In this document: piece by piece, positions 1 through 10,363 of the stretch
Numbering within the stretch: the stretch's first letter is position 1
How the letters are laid out: the number at the start of each line of letters is the position of its first letter
Source: Takakia lepidozioides
Taxonomy: Eukaryota; Streptophyta; Takakiopsida; Takakiales; Takakiaceae
DNA: 64,000 nt
Assembly (NCBI GenBank): GCA_030704615.1
Contig: CM060731.1
Coordinates: 18,910,001 to 18,974,000 of the forward strand
Reading direction: 5' to 3'
Program-made: the position numbers and the translations under genes
The notes under the pieces: generated by a model
What the model was told of the DNA's origin: nothing
Databases searched by the model: none
What the model saw: only the letters and a program-made list of their open reading frames with translations

Positions 1-339
1 CAAGGAAAATTATACATGGTTGGCAGACTGGATGAAGACAATACAACCAAAAGCATTTGCATCTTGGAGCTTCAAATGATACAATTGTGTTGGAGGGAAG
101 TGGATCGAATGTCTGACACATTGTTAGAAGAGTTTCTACGGGACGCAACCAATGATGCTTACTTTCGATGCATTGGACATAGTGATTTGGTGTTACTTAG
201 CATGTGCGGCCGAGACATGCCTCAGTTACTATATGATGTGTCCAAAATGTCATGGCGACGTTTGCCTAGGTGCTCCATGCTTGAGCACCGGATGGTTGAT
301 GGGTTCTCTTTTGAACCACGATTGGATGCTCTAGTCTAG
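1..339 (+). CDS. F-box/kelch-repeat protein, C-terminal end (partial)
   Basis: The reading frame is open from the first base of the window and stops at 337-339, so this is the last exon, or part of it, of a gene that begins upstream. The translated end contains the patterns CIGHSDLVLL, LLYDVSKMSWRRLP and a terminal GFSFEPRLDA. These match the C-terminus of plant F-box/kelch proteins, which end in a W-x-LPRC block followed by F-x-PRLD. Such proteins are substrate receptors of SCF ubiquitin ligases. The F-box itself lies outside the window, so the ligase role is inferred from family resemblance and the substrate is unknown. The apparent ATG at 16 is internal, because five in-frame codons precede it. 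No break is visible in this part. Confidence 0.72.
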   Translation, partial: QGKLYMVGRLDEDNTTKSICILELQMIQLCWREVDRMSDTLLEEFLRDATNDAYFRCIGHSDLVLLSMCGRDMPQLLYDVSKMSWRRLPRCSMLEHRMVDGFSFEPRLDALV

Positions 340-959
340 TGACTACAATATCATCTAAGAGTGTTCTCTGGGACATTTGTGAAAGAGATTGTTGATGATT
401 GAAATTCTACAAATTTCAAAAATATAAAATATTGTAGAAATGACCCACTTTTGCAATGTGAAGTTCAATTGAAACATGTACTAGACATTTGGCTCTCGGT
501 TTTTTGTAACTACATTTGGTTAATTAGCTCCGTAGTCCAAAGAAGTTCCAACCAAAAATCTCTTCGGTGCATTAAGCTGGATTAAGTAGATGTACCCTCT
601 ACATGGATTGTACTTAGATAGATTGCTGAGGAACTAACAAAGAGTAATCCATTCACAGAGAATAAGCAAAGAAGGGGTTATGTTCTTGGATATCCATATC
701 TATTCACCTCGATCCGTTAGATGACCTTTGAGAAACCAATAAAGGTTTCATGCATAGTGATAACAACTTGTAGAAGGTACTCATCAATTAACCTGGCGTG
801 TCATTTAAAAGCAAAACAACACGAATTGCATTAGGCCCGCCACTGATCCAAAAACAATGGAAAAAATTCTGAAATTTCATAGGGCCGGACGGTCACTCCC
901 TAAAACAAAACGTCTTAAAATCAAAAACATTTAAATCCTTCTATTTATTATCACCAGTA

Positions 960-1115
960 ACTGCTAGCTTAGTTTGGTTGGTGCATTGTGTGCCACCTAG
1001 GTGATCCTGGTTTCAAATCTTGCTATCTTGGTGTGTGTGGCATTATCTAGTTTTTGGGGTCCAATCTCGTGTACCTCATGGCTCATAATGAAAGGAGGCT
1101 ATTATTTACTATTAT
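960..1115 (+). mobile_element. tRNA-derived SINE-like copy (family 1)
   Basis: An A-box-like TAGCTTAGTTTGG at 965-977 is followed after about 30 bp by a B-box-like GGTTTCAAATC at 1009-1019, the spacing of an RNA polymerase III internal promoter. The tail after the B box (CTTGCTA, GTGTGTGG, then TCATGGCTCATAATGAAAGGAGGCTATT) matches the stretch at 62258-62340 and, more loosely, 48815-48915. The repetition at separate loci with a shared order of motifs argues for a tRNA-derived SINE rather than a tRNA gene. No clear target-site duplication was found. Confidence 0.6.
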
Positions 1116-1207
1116 TTTAGTAACAATTTATTCAGTGGTTATAATCAAGTGCATATATATATCACAGGGAAGAGGCTCTTATTTACGCTGGCTGATGTCA
1201 TATATAT

Positions 1208-2050
1208 ATCATCCATAATAAACTTGAAAAATCATTCATTTGATTTTCATAAGTTGCTCAATAACAAAGGTGCAAAAGAGAGGTGACACCTTGGGAAGGC
1301 ACAACAAGTGCTTATCAATTTTTTGACCTTGATGTATAGTCGTCTCCTTGTGAATAGTGGAATTTACTTTCATCCATAATACAATTGAAAAGTCATCCAT
1401 AATAGAATTAAAAAGTCATCCATTTATTTTTCATAAGTTGTTCAATAATGCAAAGGAGAGGAAAGGAGAGGATGTGACACTTGGGGGAAGGCACAAGAGA
1501 TGTGATTTTTGACACTGAAGTGTACCGTACTTGCCTATGCTATTCGTCAGGCCCCACCGGACTAATTAATTTTTCTTAAACAAGGGGTCTGGTAGGCTTT
1601 TTTATAATTTCTGTAGTTCCGAAAATTTTCATGATAAATAATAAAATAACACTCATATCACATATGTGTGTGGTTAGTGCAATGGTATTGAAAGTAAATT
1701 CGGAAGGGCAGGTCTGGGGGTTGAATTTTTGACATTCATTCCTGGGAGGGCTTTATTTTAAAAAATTTCGGCATTTTTGTTTTGCATTTAATTTTCATCG
1801 GATAGCACAGGTACGGTAGTCTCCTTGTGAATAGTGAAATCCACTTTCATCCATAATAAACTTAAAAATTCATCCATTTAATTTTCATAAGTGTTCAATG
1901 AGAGAACTAAAAGAGAGGAGGTGATACATGGGGAAGGAAGAATAGGTCCTCAGCAATTTTATTTTTGACACTGATGCGTATCTCCTCTTTAGGATAAAGA
2001 GAAACCAATAAATGGATGATTTTTCAAGTATATTTTGCATGAAAGTAGAT
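1208..2050. repeat. Tandem and inverted copies of a ~160-bp AT-rich repeat
   Basis: The motif CATCCATAATA followed by AACTTGAAAAATCATCC recurs at about 1208, 1374 and 1850. Each copy is followed by TTTTCATAAGTTG, TTCAAT, a purine block with GAGAGG, GACAC-TTGGG-GAAGG, and TTTTTGACACTGATG. Copies are linked by TCTCCTTGTGAATAGTG, so copies 1 and 2 are head to tail with a period near 166 bp. The stretch 2003-2050 (ACCAATAAATGGATGATTTTTC and onward) is the reverse complement of the start of the unit, giving an inverted end. A further copy in reverse orientation lies near 59.5-59.8 kb. This is a dispersed repeat family, probably non-autonomous, of unknown class. Confidence 0.65.
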
Positions 2051-2504
2051 CCCACTACTCTCAGAAGGGGAAGATATGTAATAGATTTGAGGTAAGAACT
2101 TAATGCACACTCGCAACCTCTGACAGGACGGTACGCTGGTTTCCCGCATGTCAAATATTCCCCACCCTCTTGTTGAGAGAGAGAGATGGAACTGAAGGAG
2201 TGTAAACTCCAGTTGAGGTTGCACTGGGTTACATGGTGGGGGTTGTAACTCTGCTTGGGGTTACACTGGGTATAACTCTGCTCAGGATTACACTCACATT
2301 TGGTCTCGAAATTTGACTGTCTAAATTTGGCTAAGAATAAAATGGACTAGGAAGAGTTACACAAGACACTGGGGTTACACTACAATAACCTCCCGTCAAG
2401 AATGAAACCCGAAATCTCGCGAGGTAAGAGGGGGTGGGGAGGATTTGACAGGGCCCCCACCGGAGGAGCCCAGGCTGCTGGAATCCGGCGAAAGTACCGC
2501 TATT

Positions 2505-2625
2505 ATCTCCTATCTCGCATACGTAGCTGCACTGTGCGCTACGCCAGTGAACTCTGGGTTCAATTCCTGGCTGCCTCGCTGGGTGTGGTTTTGTTCCTCG
2601 GGCTGGTTTCCTTTTAAGAAGAATA
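2505..2625 (+). mobile_element. tRNA-derived SINE-like copy
   Basis: A strong B-box match GGTTCAATTCC lies at 2557-2567 with an A-box-like TAGCTGCACTG about 30 bp upstream at 2523-2533. The downstream stretch (GCTGGGTGTGGTTTTGTTCC, TCGGGCTGGTTTCC) resembles the middle and 3' part of the SINE-like copy at 48758-48987. No tRNA acceptor stem can be folded around it, so it is not a functional tRNA gene. Confidence 0.5.
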
Positions 2626-2933
2626 TCCAACATTCGGGTGATAAGCATGCTGCCATGGAACGGGAAGATAAAGCAAAGCTCCGACAGCACTCGTCGCTTC
2701 TCCACACGATCGTTGCATTCAAAATCCTGCTTCACATCTTCCCACTACCCAAGTTTCGATGACGAAGTCTGGGGAATGGGTTTATGCGATCTTCAGGAAC
2801 AGAACAGTAAATTGGGGAGAGAGACATGCGAAGTAGAAGAGGCTGAGGTGGGTAGAATCTGTGTGCATTTTCCAACAACGATGCACAACGAGGTCAGACA
2901 GGCAACTGCGAAGTGGGTTGTGCAGTAAGCGCA

Positions 2934-5900
2934 ATGGCGATGCGCAGTTGTGTAGCATGGCTGCTCATGTCCTGCCTCATTATCGGTACTCAAGCGCTGC
3001 CTGCATTTCTCCGATCTTCTTCGGACAGCTCCGGAAAGTACTTGACTCAAGATCCGCTCTGGTTTTCTCAGCGTCTGGACCACTTTGCTACCCAGGTGTG
3101 TGTCTCGTCTCTCTACTCCTTCTTTGCATTATTCCGTGTATGTGGTGTACACTAGGTGGTGTTGGTGGCAGTGGAGCCAGTCACATTGTCACCTCCGTGC
3201 CCCTCTCACCCTTCTGGCAATGCAAGCCCTGGAATCAACAAACTTTTCCTGGAACGGGATTGTAGTTGGCTGGTGCGAGCTGTTGTTTGTACCTGGTGTT
3301 CGCCAACGCCCGATTGCTTTGCGGGGGTTGGAGTCATGTGGATTACACAGGCAACACTCGCGGGAGCTTGCGAATGAGTGCATTTTTGTGATTTATTTCT
3401 ACAATCTCTACCCTTCTCTTGGCCCACCCTTTTCTATTTCCACACTTTCAATCCGAAAGGGAATGTAGCATTGGATTGTGATCCATGCGGTCACAAGTGG
3501 GTGAACTCTCGGAGTTCTCTGCAAATCTAGATGCACATTGGTTGCTGGTTGACATTCGATTGCCTTAAGGCTCACCTCTTCTGGAGCTGCAGCTGTCTGG
3601 ATTACGATCTCAAGGAATTCCTGGAGCTTCATTTGAGTAATCTCTACTATATGAGCTGGCCAGCTGAAAACTATCGGATTAGAAGTATTGTCACCTTTTC
3701 AAGTGCGCAAATGCACTGTCCCCATAATGGTTTGGTGATCTCAGTAATTCTGAGATTGTTGCTCATATACATGGGAGCTTAACCCTTACATGGATGTGCA
3801 AATTTGTTAGGCTGACCTGAGGATTTAACTGAGAAGTGCAATAGAATGTCGTCCTTTGCAACCTGCTGGTCAGAATTTGACATCTGATTGGGGATATTGT
3901 CACAAGGTGGGACTGAGAGCTGGAAAAGTGTTACATTTGTCGTGCAGCGCTGGATGTATAGCGCCAAAATGTGTGAAACTATAGCATCTCTTTCTTCCTG
4001 CAGGACCGGCGCCAGTTCCAGCAAAGGTACTATGAGTTCTTGGATTATTTCGAAGATCCCCATGGGCCTATCTTTCTGCGGATCTGTGGTGAATCCACCT
4101 GCTCTGGCATCAGCAACGACTACAGTGCGGTGAAAACACCAAACCCCCCTCACCCCCTCCCCAACCCTCTTACTTCCCCCCTACTTTCTCCCCGCCTCTC
4201 GGTTCTCAGTCAGATCGATGGAAAGGTGGACACCTGAAAAGTTTTAGAAAGGGGACCAATGAGCGGCCATCAAAAGAAATATTAGGTTTTTTTCTGCCTT
4301 TCTGTTACTGTACTCTTTCCATCTCACCCTCCTCTTGAGTCCCTCTTTCTCCGTCAGGCTGTGTTTCTTTCAGACCTGTCCAACATATACTTTCCGCCCT
4401 TCTATTTCCACATAGAACTGGCTGTCAACCACAGTTGTCTTGGGTCTAGCAAGGACAGTGCTGTATCAACATCATGCTACTGAGTCTGGTGTCAATGCCA
4501 TCCCGTAGATCCCTGGGACTGGGTTGCATATGTGCCTGGTGGGTTGAAATGAACAATGAGTACATCTATCTCTCACAAACAGAATTGTCTTTTTGCTTGA
4601 AACAGGTGTTGGCTAAGAAATTTGGGGCAGCTGTGGTCTGTCTAGAGCATCGGTACTATGGAGAGAGTTCTCCCTTCCCTGAACTGACGACTGACAACCT
4701 CAAGTATCTGTCATCAAAACAGGCTCTTTTTGATTTGGCAGCATTTCGTAATTATTACCAGGTTTCTTTCTCCTGATGCATTTGCCGAGTTACTTGCTTA
4801 CAATAACGGGATTTTCGCTATAGATCTCCAGCTATCATACTGTGTGTCACCGGTGGTACCACAACACATTAAGCATTCGAATCAAGCACTGGATGTGTGT
4901 TACTTGACATGTCATTTCGTGCCCAGTGTTATAATGTTATAACCCTTTGCAGAGAAGTATAAATGGTAGTTATGGTGACTTTGTAAATGATTTGTGTTTT
5001 TATTTCGCTACTGGACATCAGTGTTATTTCTGTAGAGACAATGGATGTGTGCTGCAGCGGCATATGTCCAGATATATCCCACTGAGAGGGCTAGCATGAT
5101 GCAATCTAAGCTTTGGTGTCTGGCATGCAGGGAGTGGTCAACAATAAGTACAATAGGACTGGAGGGGACAATGCATGGTTTGTATTTGGAGTGTCATATC
5201 CTGGAGCACTAAGTGCATGGTTTCGGCTCAAGTTTCCACATTTGGTGCGTGGTAGCCTGGCAAGCTCAGGGGTGGTCCTTGCAGTCTACAACTACACTGC
5301 GTTTGATGAACAGGTACAGTTGAATGTGCCTGGTACTCTAAAAGCGATGTTTGATTTGCATTGCAGGCAGGCAGGAGAGGACTTGGTAATGTAATCTACT
5401 CGTTTGGTTTTTGTTCTATGTTCAATATGCTGTCAGTAGATCACGGTTTATACCCGGAACACAACTTCTGCCATCCATTGGTGGGGTTATAAAGGTTCAT
5501 TGTGTGGAGGGCCTCGAACGTGCCATTCACCATGCAATATGTATGTGCTAGGGTGAGCAGAGCTGGTGGTAGAGCTCAGCCCGAACTGTCATGCTGCTGT
5601 AGGAGCACATTTAGCAGTTCATATTTGGGTAGATTTCGTAGGCACAGTTGGTGGGTCCAGCAGTCCACCACCTGGTTCATGGTAGTATGAGATTGTGCAC
5701 CACTTGACAGGTCCCCAGCAAATGCCTTTGCGGCTTTCACTTGTTTTGTAGAAGGTGAGATATTGAGGATTGATGTTGGTCTAAGTTTTGCAACACATGA
5801 CGTCACAGTAATATACTGGTTTCCCGCTTACAGGTCCTCTCTCTTTCTCTCTCTCGTATTGCATGGGTGCAATGGGCTAAAATTCATGTGGCCAGCATGT

Positions 5901-8900
5901 GTCCCTAAGATGCAGCTCTCTGCAGACAGCAAGTTTGATGGTCGTAGCACCTGTGAACTTAGAGGGAGGAGGCAGGTGGCTTGCATGAGAGTCACATGAT
6001 TCCGGCTGGGAGTGCCAGGTGGCCGTATCTGCAGGGCCAGCATGTGCGAGTGCACTACGAGAAGTGACTGCGGAGGTTGAGGAGGGCTTGGCGCGCAATG
6101 CAACTGAACTGAAATGTCTTTTTGGTGCTGAGCAGGTGAGTCCCTTAGGGCCTCTGGGCCCCCCTTGGAAACTCCTTGAAGCTCGATAACCACTCAGAAC
6201 CCTTAAATTGTGGTCAGATAAGACTGTCCAAGGTTTCTAGCTAGAGGGCAAGTAACCGTGATGAGGGACTTCGATGCTTGTTTGAGCAAAGTTTCTAACA
6301 GGACAGGGGGACTAAGAATTTTCTGGATGGAGTCACCAACTCAAATGCAAAGTGGTTGACGAATTCCTCAAGAAAATTCAATGAACAAAAACTACTGGAA
6401 CATCCATTTTGGCATGTCATGTTTCATATCTTAGACTTCCGTGTCCACAGCTGGATTGCATGTTGTTGTTCCCAAGAATGTGATAACTTCAAGTAGTTGC
6501 ATGGTTTTGGGGATGATACTACCAGATCTCGCTTCTCAGCTTTCTGTGTGGTAATTACTCATATGAATGATTTGTTGCTGATGCTGGAGAAACATGTCAT
6601 GCATGGTACAGCTAAAAATAGATGGAGACTTCCTCTACTTACTGGCAGATGCTGCGGCGATTGCGGTAAGTCTTATTATACTGGCTACAGGCTATCTCTA
6701 TATGAACTAACATCTTCAGAGCATCTAATGTGCACTAGTCATCTTTGATCACCGCAGAGCCAGGGTTTTAAGGAACATAGACTTCAGGCGTGGTGATATG
6801 CTTGATAGCTAAATAGTCCCGATAGAGATAAGTTGCTACTGTGCTGTTGAACATCCTTTCAACTCAGTCCAGGGACTGCAGTTTCTATTCTGAGATCAAG
6901 GACATTTGTAGGAATTACATCAGTCAGCACTATTTTGACTCGTGCTGTTTGTGCAGTTCCAGTATGGTAATCCTGACATCCTGTGTTTGCCCCTAGTGGC
7001 GGCGTATACACCTGGCCAAGATGTGCTGGTATGGGCTGTTTATGGCTTTCTGGTGTAAAAGATAAGACAGGATTTCAGAGAAAGAAGAAACCTCCTTGTT
7101 GGTGTGTCTTTTTCAAGAACTCAGTGAAGTAGCCTTAGTGGAGAGAGAGAGAGTACAGATCTACACCTTTAACTTGGGTTGGACATCAACTTGAGAACCT
7201 GCTAAGTACACCATACTTGACGATAATTGTTCTGAAACTTGAGCAATCCCCTATAAGTTGCTAATGGGTTTCCTGAAAGAAGGACAAGCTTATGCAGAGA
7301 TTCTTTCTGAAAGGGCAGCCAGTCGGTGTCGAAGAGTCGGTTGTAATTGGGAAATTTCAGAATTGAGTAAAACCTTTTTGGAGAATTCAACCAACTCAGT
7401 GCTTGATCTTTGTGGATGGGTAAATTGTGCAGGGGGCATATGCTGAATATGTTAAGTCAATATTTTTTGGACAGTTTGGCTCATCACCCAACACCTATGA
7501 TCAGGAGCATCTGAAAATTACAAAAGCTGGGCCAGATACTGGTAGGTAACTGTGCTATCCATGTTATCTATGGTAGCAATGAACATCGTCTGTGTTTATG
7601 TTGTATGCTTCCTTATCAGATCCTTGGTATGCTGCTCAATTCTGCTCTTTTGCTTTGCAACATTTGTGGTTGTTGGGCAGGAGATCGGCAGTGGTGGTAT
7701 CAAGTGTGCACAGAGGTGGCGTATTTCCAGGTGGCCCCAGCTAACAACAGCATTCGCTCATCTGGTGTTAATACAAAGTGGGCATTCCCCTTCCTTGTTT
7801 GTAACCGCTCATGGAGAATGTTCTTTTGCAGAGTCCTCAGTGTCAAACTCCAGCTGTAGCCAAGCTAGTATCCTTGCCTAGGTAAGTCTTGCCACTACAG
7901 CAGGTTCTAAGGAAATGACGATGATTGGCGGGGCGTTGTTTTCTGTCTAGACATATTTTGCCATCAGAAACTGCTAGGCCTAGATTGAGTCAGATGATTT
8001 TGCCAGCTGCTGTACAGACATGGAAGGGTTCTCATGTGGGTGCCAACTGCCTTCAATGTCAGTTTCCCAAGCCCCACAGATGGAATAAGTAGATCAGTGA
8101 CAAGAGTACGTAGGTGAATGTGCCACTAGATGCTGTAGAAGTTTTTGAAGAAATAGAGGTTTGATGCTGCCCAGTCTCTGAAGGTCCCTTTCTGGCTTTC
8201 CTTTGGAAGAGACAGTGCTGCTGACATTCAGTTATCTCTGACTGCAGATACCATCTAGACCTCTGCGCGAACGTATTTGGAGAGGGGACATATCCGGAAG
8301 TCGACATAACAAATCTTTATTACGGGGGCTCTGGAATCACTGGTATGGGTGGTACTAGTTGAATTCTAGCTAGGATGCAAAAAGATTTCAAAAGATTGGC
8401 TATTGTGAAGTTGGCAATACAAAGATCCAATTTCATCGACACAAACGACTAAAATCATCCGCAGACATGGTACAACATTAATTGCTTGGTGATCTGCGGG
8501 TAGTCTCCATATCTCCCACCTGAGGAAAAAGTCTCTTTTCTGGTGATTAATTGAATCTACTAAACTTTCAATTCTAGGTTTGTGTATAGCATGGATATGA
8601 GCATATTTTAGTTAGGGTCTGGTGCTAACTCTGTGCTTCATCTCATGATGTTCCTGGATGATCAAACACAGCTTCCAAGATATTCTTCACAAATGGATCA
8701 CAGGATCCCTGGCGCCATGCTTCTAAGCAGACCTCATCACCTGGTGGTAATGTTCTTCTCTGTGGCTTTGAGGCTCAAGTGACCTGCCAGGGCACAACAG
8801 CTGGGTGGATTTGGGGTTCCACAGGGGTACTCTCTGTTGATGTGTAGGCTTCCTATTTTGTGCAAGAAAAGATTGCACCCATGAGATTTTGTTTTCGTAA

Positions 8901-10363
8901 GCTTGTGGCCATAGGCCCTGTGCCCAATTTGGGCGGAACAAGAGGGGTAACTGACACTACCTTTGTGAGGGGCTCACTCCCACAAGCATCAATCTGCTTT
9001 TTGGGAGCAGCCCAAAAGTTAGACCCCAGGGCCAGGGCTTTAGGCTCAGCCTCAAGAAGGGAGGTTAGGTTACATCTCATGGATGATGTACTCGACCGTT
9101 CCCTTGGAATGTGGGCTATGCCATACGATATTGGCGTACTTCCTGTAGAATACCAACCCCATTAGAGCTGATTGTGGGGTTTCAGCTCACTAGATTATGT
9201 GAGAACACTCCCTCCGGTCCTCCACACATGATCTGGTTACAGGTTGGCGTGTCCTTGGACAATACGATGCTCATTGCTGTCAATTTGACCATAGTCAGTG
9301 ACTCTGCCAGTCACACTTAGTCTTGGGATGGGCAGCATACCTCATCAAGAGAATGTACTCATAAGATGTTGTTTGCCGTAGCCTTGTGGCCATTGACTCC
9401 GCGCTAGTTGGAGTGGAACACAAAGGGACAGAAAGTACCTTTGTCAGGGGCTGACGCCGGTAGTATGACTTAACTTGAAACATGCAATTGAGCCGAGTTT
9501 TCCAGATATCCTCTAGAAACAAACATCAATCTGCTGTGTGTGATTTGCCCAATAACTAGATCCCAATAGGGCCTGGGCTTTTGGCTCATCAAGAGAGAGA
9601 GATGGAAAGGGGCCAAGGCCGGTATGCACATAGTTCATTGGCAGTATTGATAGTTGTCTGTATGGTGGATGGTGGGACAGAGCCAGCTCATACAGTGACT
9701 TGCCACAACTGCGGACATGGCACAGACTTGCGGGGATGTCCACAATCCCCTCTGCAAATAGAAGGTTGGTCATCCTGGATACTAACTGGATCTAGTGATT
9801 GGAGTATTTATTCTACATTACTGGGTAAATATTGTGTCTGTTTTAGTGTAAGCAACTGATGTGGGACACTGGTACGTTTTCTTTGTCTCTTTAGCACTTC
9901 TCTCAACATAGAAGTGATATCCCCAAACGGTTTCCAAATAGCACGAGACGTAACAACAATTCCTTCTCTCATGTCCTTTGAAGATTTTTTTAGTAGAAAT
10001 GCACTTACAAGGACTGATGATGCATTTTGGGTGTCCTCACGTTAAATCGTGGGAGTCCCCTGTGAAATCCAGGACAACGTTGATAACAGTTAACCTGGAG
10101 AGGCCAAGTGTGTAATCTTGATGTGCTCTAGGTAAGAGCGAGCAAATTGTTTGTGCAATTACTTGACACCTACATGCATTTGCATCAATACAGGGGATGC
10201 AACCAAGTGTGCTAGGCCTGATGAAGTGCACAAAGTGCGGCAGCTTATTGCTAACTACATTGAAGCGTGGATCGGGGATGAAGATACACTCTCAGTGTCA
10301 GAGGAATCACCTTCGGCACTGAAGGTCTTTGAACCTTCAGAGTTCTCACCAAATTGCAGGTAG
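2934..10363 (+). CDS. EDA2: Serine peptidase, family S28 (EDA2-like prolyl carboxypeptidase family)
   Basis: Thirteen exons join without frameshift into 499 residues: 2934-3095, 4004-4129, 4606-4761, 5131-5313, 6019-6135, 6612-6665, 6957-7028, 7433-7541, 7681-7777, 8248-8342, 8672-8746, 9681-9764, 10194-10363. The protein opens with a hydrophobic signal peptide (about residues 1-22), followed by the family's WFSQRLDHF and an oxyanion-side block FLRICGEST. The catalytic triad is visible: Ser170 in GVSYPG, Asp402 in NGSQDPW and His428 in CGHGTD. The length fits the S28 family, which removes residues next to proline and is secreted or vacuolar. The plant S28 protein EDA2 is the nearest relative I recall. 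The exon 11 donor could be 8743 instead of 8746, changing one residue. Intron 11 contains two copies of a dispersed repeat. The first in-frame ATG was taken as start. Confidence 0.9.
8868..9070. repeat. Dispersed repeat, copy A, in S28 intron 11
   Basis: This stretch and 9350-9600 share ordered motifs: ATGAGATTTTGTTTTCGTAAGC against ATAAGATGTTGTTTGCCGTAGC, then CTTGTGGCCAT, ACCTTTGT-AGGGGCT, CATCAATCTGCT, GGGCCAGGGCTTTAGGCTCA against GGGCCTGGGCTTTTGGCTCA. Both lie in one direction inside intron 11 of the S28 gene. The family is unidentified. A third, short copy lies in the transporter gene at 27293-27349. Confidence 0.65.
9350..9600. repeat. Dispersed repeat, copy B, in S28 intron 11
   Basis: This is the second copy of the repeat described at 8868-9070, about 480 bp downstream in the same direction. 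Its first 50 bases (from GTACTCATAAGATG at 9354) are nearly identical to the insertion in intron 9 of the NAT transporter gene, differing mainly by two T/C changes. It has an extra insert near 9455-9520 relative to copy A. Confidence 0.65.

Larger units (their letters stand above)
340..2933. other. Repeat-rich spacer between F-box and S28 genes
   Basis: No gene is recognisable here. From 1208 to about 2050 there are several diverged copies of one AT-rich repeat, including an inverted copy. Two stretches (about 960-1115 and 2505-2625) carry tRNA-like A and B boxes and resemble SINEs. A further tRNA-like stretch lies at about 1665-1770, and a GGTTACACTGGG-type short repeat at 2205-2300. The last 300 bases probably include the promoter and 5' leader of the S28 peptidase gene, but I see no clear TATA box. 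Confidence 0.5.

Noticed and set aside
9295-9773. Minus-strand frames in S28 intron 11 that resemble each other
   Set aside because: The similarity reflects the duplicated repeat at DNA level; there is no sign of selection on a protein.
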